A DNA stretch of 64,000 bases, taken from assembly GCA_965199235.1 (NCBI GenBank), contig CBDAQU010000001.1, positions 310,001 to 374,000 on the forward strand, given 5' to 3'. The stretch's first letter is position 1. Every line of letters starts with the position of its first letter. Position numbers and translations under genes: made by a program. Below, piece after piece: positions 35,475 through 43,697 of this stretch. Under the pieces are notes generated by a model, which searched no databases, had not been told where the DNA came from, and saw only the letters and a list, made by a program, of their open reading frames with translations. The DNA is from BOG-908 sp965199235. Its GTDB lineage: Bacteria > Pseudomonadota > Alphaproteobacteria > Acetobacterales > Acetobacteraceae.

Positions 35475-35714
35475 TCAGTTGTGGAAAACGCCCGTGCCGA
35501 CGTCACCGGCGAAATCTGCCAGCCATGTCCTGAGAGCGTAGGTGCGGCAGGCACCGCTCGACTTGTGCGTGACGGTCACCACTCTTCGGGACGGGCCGAG
35601 TTCGCCTTCGGACGGAACGGGCAGCGAGGCCGTTATTTCGAAGTCGTTTGGATTGCGCCCCTGCTTGTCCATGAAGGCGTGGTAATCGGCGAGGTGCAGG
35701 TTGGCGCCCGTCAT
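35475..35714 (-). CDS. Small protein, unknown function
   Basis: 79 residues from ATG 35714, with GGAAGTGA upstream; ATG 35741 would add nine. Hydrophilic, with a beta-rich C-terminal half (RRVVTVTHKSSGACRTYALR). No family recognised; in the accessory stretch after the toxin-antitoxin pair. Confidence 0.45.
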   Translation of the reverse strand: MTGANLHLADYHAFMDKQGRNPNDFEITASLPVPSEGELGPSRRVVTVTHKSSGACRTYALRTWLADFAGDVGTGVFHN

Positions 35715-35909
35715 CTGCTCACTTCCTTCGAAATGCGCCACAGCAACAGTGCGAAGCGGTGGCGCAGGCGTGAAACATCGTCTGCCAGTTCCGCCCGGTG
35801 ATACGCTTGAGCCACCCTGGCGTAGCTTCCGTCACCGTCCCTCCGACAGTAACATGCTGGCTCAAGTCTCAGCGCGAGACTGCCGACAGTCCATAAAGGT
35901 CAGAGTTCA

Positions 35910-36206
35910 ATGACAGAGTCGCCGCATCAGTGGTTTCGTACCAGGCTGGTTGCCCTTATGGCCGAAGCGCAAGCAGCCGGCATGGCCCACGATGTCTCTG
36001 TGGCTGTCATCACAGACCTGGTGAACGGGCCGCTATCGGCGGACGCGCCGTTGCCAACAGGGGAGAACGCGAACCAGGACATCGGCGAGCCGGACTACAT
36101 GGCCAATCAAGATTCTGGAGTGCACCCCTCTCTGCCCGACGAGCCAGGCGACGCTGGCAGCCTCGGGCAGGTGGGTGGCAACCTTGGCCGTCACCGAAAC
36201 TGGTAA
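35910..36206 (+). CDS. Small hypothetical protein
   Basis: 98 residues. The N-terminal half is helical (HQWFRTRLVALMAEAQAAGM), the C-terminal half acidic and Gly/Pro-rich, likely disordered. AAGG lies eleven bases upstream. Unknown function; moderate doubt that it is expressed. Confidence 0.4.
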   Translation: MTESPHQWFRTRLVALMAEAQAAGMAHDVSVAVITDLVNGPLSADAPLPTGENANQDIGEPDYMANQDSGVHPSLPDEPGDAGSLGQVGGNLGRHRNW

Positions 36207-36264
36207 CTGCTTCGGCAGCACTCGTCTGCGGTCCTGAAAACAGCATTGCAGGGCCGCAGACGCG

Positions 36265-36789
36265 TTATACGCCGGCGGTCTGGCCGGCCTGGGCGAGCGA
36301 CATGTATTTCTGCGTCGTTGGCACGATCGCCTGCTCGATGAACCTCGCCATCGCCTGCTCCTCGCCCAGAGATTGCTTCAGCAACGGTATCGCCGCCGGG
36401 TCGCCGACCTGCTCGGCCATCGCGATCAGGCTGGTGTAGGACGCGATCTCCTGATGCTCGAACGCGTAGTTTGCGAACGTGTTCTTCAGGATCTCGTCGG
36501 GGGCCGGCGCGTGCAGGGCAGCGGCAACGTTGCCCATCACCGACTGCACGGCACCTTTCACCGCAGACGGCGTCGTGCCGTGCCGTTGCAGAATCGACTC
36601 CAGACGCGATGCCTGTTCTTTCGATTCCGCCAGGTGCTGAGAGAGCTTGGCTTTCATTTCAGGATAATTCTCCAGGCGTTCCACCTGACGTTCGGTCAGC
36701 TCGATCGCCGTTTGCTCCAGAGCATGCAGGTTGCGCAAACCCGTGTGATAGATTTCGTGCATCTTGTTTCCGCCAGCATCGCCGTCCAT
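36265..36789 (-). CDS. Ferritin-like DUF892 (YciE/YciF) protein
   Basis: 174 residues from ATG 36789 (GGAGAG seven bases before). Four-helix bundle family with EIYHTGLRNLHALEQTAIEL, HLAESKEQASRLESIL, TFANYAFEHQEIASYTSLIA and LGEEQAMARFIEQ, whose Glu/His residues match a di-iron site. DUF892 proteins are stress-induced in many proteobacteria. An SDR gene follows on the same strand. Confidence 0.88.
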   Translation of the reverse strand: MDGDAGGNKMHEIYHTGLRNLHALEQTAIELTERQVERLENYPEMKAKLSQHLAESKEQASRLESILQRHGTTPSAVKGAVQSVMGNVAAALHAPAPDEILKNTFANYAFEHQEIASYTSLIAMAEQVGDPAAIPLLKQSLGEEQAMARFIEQAIVPTTQKYMSLAQAGQTAGV

Positions 36790-36870
36790 GACATCTCTCC
36801 GTGTGGGTTGATACGGTGTTAGCGCGCGCAAGCCGCCTGCGCTTCCTGCGTCACGCTTGTTTGACCGCGA

Positions 36871-37884
36871 TCAGCTGCGGCGTCGTACCGCAGCGCCCAA
36901 CAGCATCGCACCCAAGGCTGCGGCAACAACGGTCGCCACCGGGTTGATCTGCGCTTCCAGCAAAAGGCTGGTCTTGCGGGTGAACGGCTTGAGCGTGCTT
37001 CGCTCGTGCAAATCCTCGCGAACCTCGTAGAGGTTGTCGCGCTGCGCGGCATCGCCCCTGTGCTTCGTCGTCTGCGAAAACCTGCCGAAGCTTGCGAACA
37101 CCCAGTCCATCAGGCCAGGCGCGATCCGGTTTGCGATCACCAGGGATTCGCCGCCTGCGCCACCGATCGTGATGTCGCGCATCCTGTGTTCCGCCGCGTG
37201 CAGGATCGCGCGCGCAACAAGGTGGGGATCGTAGGCCGGCGGCGGATTGCGCGTTCCGGGCGCGCCGATGGCGTTCCTGGCATGCTCCATGAAACCCGTG
37301 TTGATCGCAGCAGGCTTGATCAGCGTGATCGACACCGGATAGTGGGCCGCAACGGTCTCGCGACGGAATGCCTCGGTGAAGCCCTTCACAGCAAACTTTG
37401 CGGCGCAGTAAGGCCCCTGAAACGGTATCGCAATCTCGCCCAGCACGCTGCCGACGTTGACGATGGCGCCGCCGCTGGATTTGAGGTGTGCACTGGCCGC
37501 GAGCATGCCATGGACGACGCCCCAGTAGACGACGTCGAACAGGCGCCGCTGGTCCTCCAGCGTCACGTCCTCGATCGCGCCGTAGATGAATACGCCGGCG
37601 TCGTTGATCCACGTGTCGAAGCCGCCGAACAACTGGATCGCGCGGGCCGCCGCGGCATCGACCTGCTTACGGTCGGCGACGTCGGCCACCGCGTATTCCG
37701 CCTGGCCGCCCTGCGATTTCAGCTCCGTGCACAGCTCGGCCAGCGCGTCCTCGTTGCGCGCGACGAGCAGCAGGCGCGCGCCCCTCTCACTGGCGAGCCG
37801 CGCGGTCGCGAGCCCGATGCCGGACGTGGCGCCAGTCAGCACGATCGTCTGCTGCGAGAGTGGTTTGAGCTTCGGTGATGCCAT
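36871..37884 (-). CDS. Short-chain dehydrogenase/reductase
   Basis: 337 residues from ATG 37884 (GAGGAGG upstream). NAD(P)-binding TGATSGIGLATARLASERGA, NDAGV (in place of NNAG), catalytic Ser in VNVGSVLG and YxxxK in GPYCAAKFAVKGF. The C-terminal ~60 residues extend beyond a classical SDR and end in a hydrophobic helix (VATVVAAALGAMLLGAAV), suggesting membrane attachment. Substrate unknown. Lies downstream of the cox genes, separated from them by repeat copy C. Confidence 0.88.
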   Translation of the reverse strand: MASPKLKPLSQQTIVLTGATSGIGLATARLASERGARLLLVARNEDALAELCTELKSQGGQAEYAVADVADRKQVDAAAARAIQLFGGFDTWINDAGVFIYGAIEDVTLEDQRRLFDVVYWGVVHGMLAASAHLKSSGGAIVNVGSVLGEIAIPFQGPYCAAKFAVKGFTEAFRRETVAAHYPVSITLIKPAAINTGFMEHARNAIGAPGTRNPPPAYDPHLVARAILHAAEHRMRDITIGGAGGESLVIANRIAPGLMDWVFASFGRFSQTTKHRGDAAQRDNLYEVREDLHERSTLKPFTRKTSLLLEAQINPVATVVAAALGAMLLGAAVRRRS

Positions 37885-37962
37885 GATCGGGCGCCTCCTC
37901 TGCCCACCGCGAAAACACCAGGTGGTGGCCGAAGTTGCAGACGCCGCCTCCACCGAAATCAG

Positions 37963-38071
37963 AGCGATGTCACGCAGACCGGAAAGATCGAGTGACGAAT
38001 CGCTCGTCAAACAGGAGCTATACCGGTTTGACGTCGTCTCTATGCGGACACGCTGCGTGAAACCGGTCTAG
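37963..38071. repeat. Structured dispersed repeat, copy C
   Basis: About 109 bases, matching copy A over both halves (GATGTCACGCAGACCGGA, GAGTGACGAA, GCGTGAAACCGGTCTAG). Its terminal CTAG contains, on the minus strand, the TAG stop of the oxidase subunit IV gene. Confidence 0.8.
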
Positions 38072-38358
38072 CGCGTCAGATAATCCACCAGAGTCATGCC
38101 GAACAGGATCAGCACCCAGAAGAAGCCCAGGCTCGAGAACACACGCACCAGCGGTGGTTCCTGCAGCACCTCCATCGAGACGAGCAGCACGGTCAGCACC
38201 ATGCAGACCACGACGAACGCCTCTACGGCCCAAACCGCACGGAACGGAAGAGTGGCGCCCAGCACAACATTGACGCCGAGAAGCGCCATCAGAGCCACGA
38301 AGGAGAGCACCGGCGCGCGCATGTGGCGCCACAGCAGGCGGCGATCCTCCGCCGTCAT
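38068..38358 (-). CDS. ctaF: Cytochrome c oxidase subunit IV (prokaryotic type)
   Basis: 96 residues with three hydrophobic helices (VLSFVALMALLGVNVVLGAT, WAVEAFVVVCMVLTVLLVSM, VFSSLGFFWVLILFGMTLVD). Small subunit of caa3-type oxidase, matching the COX4-type family. ATGA overlap with subunit III. Last gene of the long minus-strand run; its stop lies in repeat copy C. Confidence 0.85.
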   Translation of the reverse strand: MTAEDRRLLWRHMRAPVLSFVALMALLGVNVVLGATLPFRAVWAVEAFVVVCMVLTVLLVSMEVLQEPPLVRVFSSLGFFWVLILFGMTLVDYLTR

Positions 38359-39011
38359 CGGTTCAGCACGTAAAGTACGGGGAAGACGATGATCCAGATC
38401 AGGTCGATGAAATGCCAGTAGAGGCCATAGATCTCGATCCTGTTCTGATGCGTCTGCAGGAAATGCGGCCTGCTCGCCTGCCATGTCAAAGCCAGCAGGA
38501 TGGAAACGCCGGTGATCAGATGCACGCCATGCAGCCCGGTCGTCACGTAGTACACGTCGAGGAACAGCCGCGTCGACGGATGCGCGCCGAGCGCGTAGGG
38601 CCGCGACAGGAACGGCATCATGTCCTCGCCGTAATCCTGGTAATACTCGTAGCCTTTCAGCAGCAAGAACAACGTGCCCAAGGCGGCCGTGGCCAGCATG
38701 AAGCCGATCATGCCGCGCCGCCAGCCGAGGCGGGAGAGTACGATCGCGCCGGACATCGTCAGGCTGGAACAGATCAGCACGGCGGTGTTGCTGGCGCCAA
38801 TCCAGAATTTCAGGTGAGTCGTCGCCAACGTCACGTCGGCGGGAAACTGGATGCGCAGGACCAGCGCGCAGAGGAACAGCCCGGCGAACAGCAGCAGCTC
38901 GGTGACCAGCCACGCCCACATGCCGAGCGTGCCGACCTCTCGCTGCTGCTCCTTGGTGGTAAAATGTTCGGCCAGCTCGATGTCGACCGCTTCCGCTGCG
39001 CTGTCAGCCAA
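38355..39011 (-). CDS. ctaE: Cytochrome c oxidase subunit III
   Basis: 218 residues, five main transmembrane helices. GMWAWLVTELLLFAGLF, FLDVYYVTTGLHGVHLITG and YGLYWHFIDLIWIIVFPVLY are subunit III signatures, here in the short five-helix form of caa3 oxidases. Overlaps subunit I by eight bases. Confidence 0.93.
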   Translation of the reverse strand: MADSAAEAVDIELAEHFTTKEQQREVGTLGMWAWLVTELLLFAGLFLCALVLRIQFPADVTLATTHLKFWIGASNTAVLICSSLTMSGAIVLSRLGWRRGMIGFMLATAALGTLFLLLKGYEYYQDYGEDMMPFLSRPYALGAHPSTRLFLDVYYVTTGLHGVHLITGVSILLALTWQASRPHFLQTHQNRIEIYGLYWHFIDLIWIIVFPVLYVLNR

Positions 39012-40656
39012 CTTCCGGCGCCTTGATCGGGTAATCGTAAGGCTCGAAATCCACCCGCGGAGTCGAGAGGAAATTATGCGCAGGCGGCGGCGAACTGGTG
39101 GTCCACTCCAGGCCCTTCGCCTGCCAAGGATTGGCCGGCGCGCGCTTGCCGAACCACAACGACCAGGTGAGATAGATCATCGGAAAGAAGTAGCCGACCG
39201 CCAGTATGGTGGACCCGGCGCTCGACAGCACGTTCAGCAGCTGGAACTCCGGCGGATAAACGTGGTAGCGCCGTGGCATCCCGAGATAGCCCAGGATGAA
39301 TTGCGGGAAGAACGTGACGTTGAAGCCGATGAAGATCAGGAACGCGCCAACCCGCCCCCAGGCTTCGGGATACATGCGGCCGGTGAATTTCGGCCACCAG
39401 TAATGCAGCCCGCCCAGAAAGGCGAGCATGGTGCCGCCCACCATGATGTAGTGGAAATGCGCGACCACGAAATACGTGTCGTGCAGATGCGCGTCCACCG
39501 CCAGCGTGGCCAGGAACAGGCCGGTCAGCCCGCCCAGCACGAACAGTCCGATATAGCCCATCGCATACAGCATGGGCGTGTCCAGACGGATCGCGCCCTT
39601 ATGGATCGTCGCCGTCCAGTTATAGACCTTCACCGCCGACGGCACCGCGACCGCGAAGCTGAGGAACGAGAACACCGTGCTCGCCAGCTGGCTCTGGCCG
39701 TTGACGAACATGTGGTGGCCCCACACGAAGAAGGTGATCGAAGCGAGCCCTATGCTGGCATAGGCCACGAAGCGATAGCCGAACACGCGCTTCTGGCTGA
39801 ACGCCGCCACCAGCTCGGTGATCACGCCCATGCCGGGCAGCACCATGATGTAGACGGCGGGGTGCGAGTAGAACCAGAACAGATGCTCGAACAGCACCGG
39901 GTCGCCGCCGAGCTTGGGGTCGAACACGCCGATGTGGAACGCGCGCTCCATCACCAGCAGGATCAGCGCCAGCGTTATCACCGGCGTGCCGAGCAGGAAG
40001 ATCAGACTGGTGGCGTACAGCGTCCAGATCAGGATAGGCATGCGAAACCACGTCATGCCGGGGCAACGCATCTTGTGGATGGTGACGATGAAGTTCAGCC
40101 CGGTCAGGATCGAGCTGAAGCCCACGATGATCACGCCGATCAGCGCCGGTATCACGTAGAAATTCGAATACGTGGTGCTGTAGGGCGCGTAGAACGTCCA
40201 TCCCGTATCCACTCCGCCCACGATCAGCGTGACCAGGGTGAACAGCGCGCCGGTCATGAACACGTACCAGCTCAGCAGGTTCAGCCGGGGAAACGCCAGG
40301 TCCTTGGCACCGATCATCAGCGGCACCAGAAAGTTGCCGAACGTTGCCGGAATGGACGGGATCAGGAAGAACCACACCATGATCACGCCGTGCATGGTGA
40401 ACAGCTTGTTGTAGGTGTCGTTGGTGAAGATCACCCCGTTGGGCACCACCAGAGACAACCGAACCAACCCGGCCGCGATCGCGCCCAGCACGAAAAACCC
40501 GGTGATCGAGGCGAGGTAGAGCAACGCGATGCGCTTGTGATCGGTGGTGAAGAACCAGCTTCGCAGCGTGTGTTCGGCGTGCAGGTAGTCCGATGGCCGG
40601 TCCAGGGTGATCCTGGCGGTGCCTGGGTCGCGGTAGATCGAGTCGAGTGGGCTCAT
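39004..40656 (-). CDS. ctaD: Cytochrome c oxidase subunit I (A2-type, caa3)
   Basis: 550 residues, twelve helices. Heme a and a3/CuB ligands are present (MHGVIMVWFF, FWFYSHPAVYIMVLPGMGV, VWGHHMFVNG, VVAHFHYIMVGG). The proton-path glutamate of A1 enzymes is replaced: the motif reads YSHPAVYI, the YS signature of A2-type oxidases. It reduces O2 to water and pumps protons. The neighbouring subunit II has a fused cytochrome c, so this is a caa3 oxidase fed by ACIII. Confidence 0.95.
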   Translation of the reverse strand: MSPLDSIYRDPGTARITLDRPSDYLHAEHTLRSWFFTTDHKRIALLYLASITGFFVLGAIAAGLVRLSLVVPNGVIFTNDTYNKLFTMHGVIMVWFFLIPSIPATFGNFLVPLMIGAKDLAFPRLNLLSWYVFMTGALFTLVTLIVGGVDTGWTFYAPYSTTYSNFYVIPALIGVIIVGFSSILTGLNFIVTIHKMRCPGMTWFRMPILIWTLYATSLIFLLGTPVITLALILLVMERAFHIGVFDPKLGGDPVLFEHLFWFYSHPAVYIMVLPGMGVITELVAAFSQKRVFGYRFVAYASIGLASITFFVWGHHMFVNGQSQLASTVFSFLSFAVAVPSAVKVYNWTATIHKGAIRLDTPMLYAMGYIGLFVLGGLTGLFLATLAVDAHLHDTYFVVAHFHYIMVGGTMLAFLGGLHYWWPKFTGRMYPEAWGRVGAFLIFIGFNVTFFPQFILGYLGMPRRYHVYPPEFQLLNVLSSAGSTILAVGYFFPMIYLTWSLWFGKRAPANPWQAKGLEWTTSSPPPAHNFLSTPRVDFEPYDYPIKAPEVG

Positions 40657-41612
40657 GACCCTGGCTCCTGCACTGTCTTGATGTAGGCGATCAGCTGGAT
40701 CAGCTCGTCTTCCGGAATCACGTTGGCGAAGCTCGGCATCACCTGCTTGTAGCCGGCAATCAGGTTGTGATCGGGGTTGAGTATCTTGTCGCGGATGTAG
40801 CTGTCATCAGCAATCACCGTGCCGCCTGCCTCCATCGGCACCGGCCGGCCGTACAGCCCTGCCAGCATCGGCGCGCGCACGGTCGCGGCTGCACCATGGC
40901 AGCCGGTGCAGCCGTAACTGGCGAACAGCCGCTTGCCGCCGGCCGCGATCGACTGGCTGGATCCCGCCTGGCCGAGCCAATGCTCGTAGTCGCGCGGCGT
41001 CTGGACGTAGATCTGCCCGTCCATCACCGAATGATCGGTCCCGCAATATTCCGAGCAGTACAGCCTGTAGGTTCCCGGCAGGTCGGCGGTGAACCAAAGC
41101 TGCGTGTAGCGCCCTGGCAGGGCTTCCATCTGCACGCGGAACCCCGGCAGGTACAGCGAGTGGATCACGTCCTGGCTGATCATGTTGATCAGCACCGGCT
41201 GGCCTGCGGGCACGTGCAGGTCGTTGATCTCCGCCTGGCCGCCCGGGTGCTGAAACTTCCACATCCACTGCCGCCCAATCGCCTCGATGCGCAGGGCGTT
41301 GCCGGGCGGGTGCTTGGCTGTATCGAACATCTGCGCGCCCCACGCGAAGAAGGTCAGCGTGAGGAAGAACGGGATCAGCATCCAGGACAGTTCGAGCTTC
41401 ACGTTCCGGTCCGACGTGTGTTCTCGGTCCGCACGCCGCCCCGTGCGATACACCAGGGCGAAATAGGTGATCGCCAGGAAGATCGGCACTGTCAGCAGCA
41501 GCGTCACCACCGTGAAAGCCAGGATCAGGTAGTCGACATGGGTGGCCGCGTGGCTGGCCGCCTCCGGCCACAGCGCAAGCGCGTGCTCGGCGGGGCTGCC
41601 GGAAACGCTCAC
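40653..41612 (-). CDS. ctaC: Cytochrome c oxidase subunit II with fused cytochrome c
   Basis: 319 residues. Two N-terminal transmembrane helices, a cupredoxin domain with CuA ligands (YCSEYCGTDHSVM), and a C-terminal monoheme cytochrome c domain (YGCTGCHGAA, Met ligand in VMPSFANV). The fusion defines caa3 oxidases. Electrons probably arrive from ActE/ActA. No lipobox is evident. Confidence 0.95.
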   Translation of the reverse strand: MSVSGSPAEHALALWPEAASHAATHVDYLILAFTVVTLLLTVPIFLAITYFALVYRTGRRADREHTSDRNVKLELSWMLIPFFLTLTFFAWGAQMFDTAKHPPGNALRIEAIGRQWMWKFQHPGGQAEINDLHVPAGQPVLINMISQDVIHSLYLPGFRVQMEALPGRYTQLWFTADLPGTYRLYCSEYCGTDHSVMDGQIYVQTPRDYEHWLGQAGSSQSIAAGGKRLFASYGCTGCHGAAATVRAPMLAGLYGRPVPMEAGGTVIADDSYIRDKILNPDHNLIAGYKQVMPSFANVIPEDELIQLIAYIKTVQEPGS

Positions 41613-41657
41613 CGCCCGTCCCCCTGCGTGGGCGTGCGCCCGTCGCCCTGGGTGTCG
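41609..41657 (-). repeat. 24-base tandem duplication at the end of the operon's 185-residue gene
   Basis: Two imperfect units, (minus strand) ACCCAGGGCGACGGGCG and ACGCAGGGGGACGGGCG, encode TQGDGR twice, the second directly before the TGA. Confidence 0.75.
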
Positions 41658-42166
41658 GGCCGGTCCAGCTGCTGGCCGGCCAGCAGCGCCATGGCGCGGT
41701 CGATCGGAATGCGCGCGGTATTGGGGTCGAGACGGGCGAGGCTGTGCAACAGCTGATACTCGTGGGTTCGCAGGCGAGCGATGTCGCCCACCGGATCTGC
41801 CTGCAGGTTGGGTTCGGGCGGCGTGGTCTGCACGCGCTGGGTGGGCGTCAGCCCCGCCTCGCGCGCGCTGTCGGCATGATGAAGCGTGTGCAGCAGCGTC
41901 GCCATCAGGGCGATGGAGCCGACGGCAACGCTGCCGTAGATGGCCATCGCGCGGAAGATGCCGCGCGAGTCCGCATCGACCGGCTCGTGCCCTGCCGACA
42001 CCGCGGCACGGCTGGGCGCCATCGCCGGCGCGCCACGCCCGCTGCGCTCATCGAACGGGTCGTCCTTGGCGCGCGGCCGGGGGGCGAACAGGCGCGCACC
42101 GCCCAGCGCCGCAACGGCGCCGATCAGGAAGGTCGCAACCCCTGCCCGCCGCCGGGGCGCGCTCAT
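41609..42166 (-). CDS. Single-span protein of the ACIII-caa3 operon, unknown role
   Basis: 185 residues with one hydrophobic helix (AIYGSVAVGSIALMATLLHT) and a periplasmic tail carrying PPEPNLQADPVGDIARLR and ARIPIDRAMALLA, a pattern I know from small proteins of ACIII/caa3 clusters; probably an accessory or assembly subunit. It overlaps both neighbours by four bases. The C-terminus (TQGDGRTPTQGDGR) is a 24-base tandem duplication. Confidence 0.75.
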   Translation of the reverse strand: MSAPRRRAGVATFLIGAVAALGGARLFAPRPRAKDDPFDERSGRGAPAMAPSRAAVSAGHEPVDADSRGIFRAMAIYGSVAVGSIALMATLLHTLHHADSAREAGLTPTQRVQTTPPEPNLQADPVGDIARLRTHEYQLLHSLARLDPNTARIPIDRAMALLAGQQLDRPDTQGDGRTPTQGDGR

Positions 42167-43146
42167 GCCGGCACCGCGCGGGGCCGCAGCATCCACAGAA
42201 AAGCCGCGCAGAGCAGCGCAGAGGCAGGCAATGCCAGGTCCGATACGTCCAACAGGAACCGCCCGCGTATGCTTGGCGTGACGAGCCAGAGTGCGGCCCC
42301 CATCTGCACCAGCACCACAGCCGCAGCGCAAGACCTCAAGACGAAGCGGCGCTGCACAAGCCAGGACGGCCCGAGCAGCACGACGCAAAGCACCAGCACA
42401 GATGCTCCAGCCCAGCCCAGCCCCACGCCGAGAGCGTCGCCACGCTGGATGTACCAGGCAATCTCCGCCGGCTGGTTGGCCGACCAGATGATGAGATACT
42501 GGGTAAACTGCATGACGCTCCAGGCGACCATGGCTACCACCAGCCAAGAGGCCGCCCAGACCGGCCGTGCAGGCACCAGCAGCAAACTGACGCCCAGCGC
42601 CAGCGCAGATTGCCCTGTCATAACCAGCACGCCAAATCCCGCAGCGTTCAAGCCGGGCGTCAGCGACATGACCCAGTCCGTCGCTGCCAACGCGCCGACG
42701 ACCACGTGCAGTATCAGGCCAAGACAGCACAGCGCCGCACGCGGCTGGCCCCGCGGCGGCCCCAAGCTGAGCAAGGCAAGCACGCTCCACACCGTGAGAT
42801 AGACGACGCTTCTTTCTATGAACGGCACAGGACTCCACCAAGCACCGGCAAAGCCGTGCATGGGATGCGCCGCCCAGGGATATAGTGATGGCAGGAAAAA
42901 GAAGATCGGCAAACCGGCCAGCGCGGTCAAAGGCAACAGGATAAGAAGCCAGCGCAGAGGGCCGGTTTCCAGCGAGCCGCCAAGCCCGGCCAGCTCCAGT
43001 CCATAAACGATAGGAAGAGCGCCCACCGGGACGGAAAGGCAGAACAGCCACGCAGCCAAGTAGGACGGCATCAACCTGCCGCCCAGGGCTGCGGCGGCGG
43101 CATAGACCGCCGCCAACACGACTGCGGCTACCGCAACCCGTCTCAA
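42163..43146 (-). CDS. actF: Alternative complex III, ActF-like membrane subunit
   Basis: 327 residues with about nine or ten hydrophobic helices, including WLLILLPLTALAGLPIFFFL, WAAHPMHGFAGAWW and QFTQYLIIWSANQPAEIAWY, the last typical of ActF. ActF is the second quinol-type membrane subunit, related to ActC/NrfD. Shorter than ActF of some other phyla (about 400). ATGA overlaps with both neighbours. Confidence 0.82.
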   Translation of the reverse strand: MRRVAVAAVVLAAVYAAAAALGGRLMPSYLAAWLFCLSVPVGALPIVYGLELAGLGGSLETGPLRWLLILLPLTALAGLPIFFFLPSLYPWAAHPMHGFAGAWWSPVPFIERSVVYLTVWSVLALLSLGPPRGQPRAALCCLGLILHVVVGALAATDWVMSLTPGLNAAGFGVLVMTGQSALALGVSLLLVPARPVWAASWLVVAMVAWSVMQFTQYLIIWSANQPAEIAWYIQRGDALGVGLGWAGASVLVLCVVLLGPSWLVQRRFVLRSCAAAVVLVQMGAALWLVTPSIRGRFLLDVSDLALPASALLCAAFLWMLRPRAVPA

Positions 43147-43697
43147 CGCATGCCCTCCGCCGGCCTGGCCGGCGCCAGTTGCGCGCGCTCTTCGGGCGAA
43201 AGGCTTGCCACCGGCGCCGCCTGGCTCAGTTGCAGCGCGCGTATGTAGGCGGCGATGGCCCAGCGGTCGGGCGGCGGCACACGGGCGGCGTAGCTGTACA
43301 TCACGCCATGGCCGTAGGTGATCGCGTCGTAGAACACCTGTGCGCGCGCGTGGCGCAGCCGTTCGGAGTGGAAGCTCGGCGGATGCGGAAAGCCGCGCTG
43401 CACGATCATGCCCTCGCCGTCGCCGCTATCGGCGTGGCAGGGGGTGCAAAAGATGTTGTAGCGCTGCTGGCCGTGTTCGATCAGCGCGGCATCCATGATG
43501 CGGGGAGGCGGTACGGGCGCGTCCGGCTGCTCGCGCGCCAGCGTGCCGGGCACAGGCGGCCGCATGCTGGACCCGTTGGACGCCGTGTCGTCGCGGTCCC
43601 ACGGCCGTATCACCCGCTGGGTGTACATGTCCTCGCGCTTGCAGGCGCTCACCGCGGTCAGCACCAGCAGCGCGGCACACACAAGCCGGACGCTCAT
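43143..43697 (-). CDS. actE: Alternative complex III, ActE monoheme cytochrome c lipoprotein
   Basis: 184 residues. Lipoprotein signal with lipobox LTAVSAC (MSVRLVCAALLVLTAVSACK), one heme site CTPCH in RYNIFCTPCHADSGDGEGM, and a distal MYSYAARVPPPDRWAIAAYI. ActE passes electrons from the complex toward the oxidase. Overlaps actCD and actF by four bases. Confidence 0.9.
   Translation of the reverse strand: MSVRLVCAALLVLTAVSACKREDMYTQRVIRPWDRDDTASNGSSMRPPVPGTLAREQPDAPVPPPRIMDAALIEHGQQRYNIFCTPCHADSGDGEGMIVQRGFPHPPSFHSERLRHARAQVFYDAITYGHGVMYSYAARVPPPDRWAIAAYIRALQLSQAAPVASLSPEERAQLAPARPAEGMR

Noticed and set aside
35481..35801. 106-codon plus ORF opposite the 79-residue minus gene
   Set aside because: No ribosome-binding site; the minus frame has a better start and more protein-like composition.
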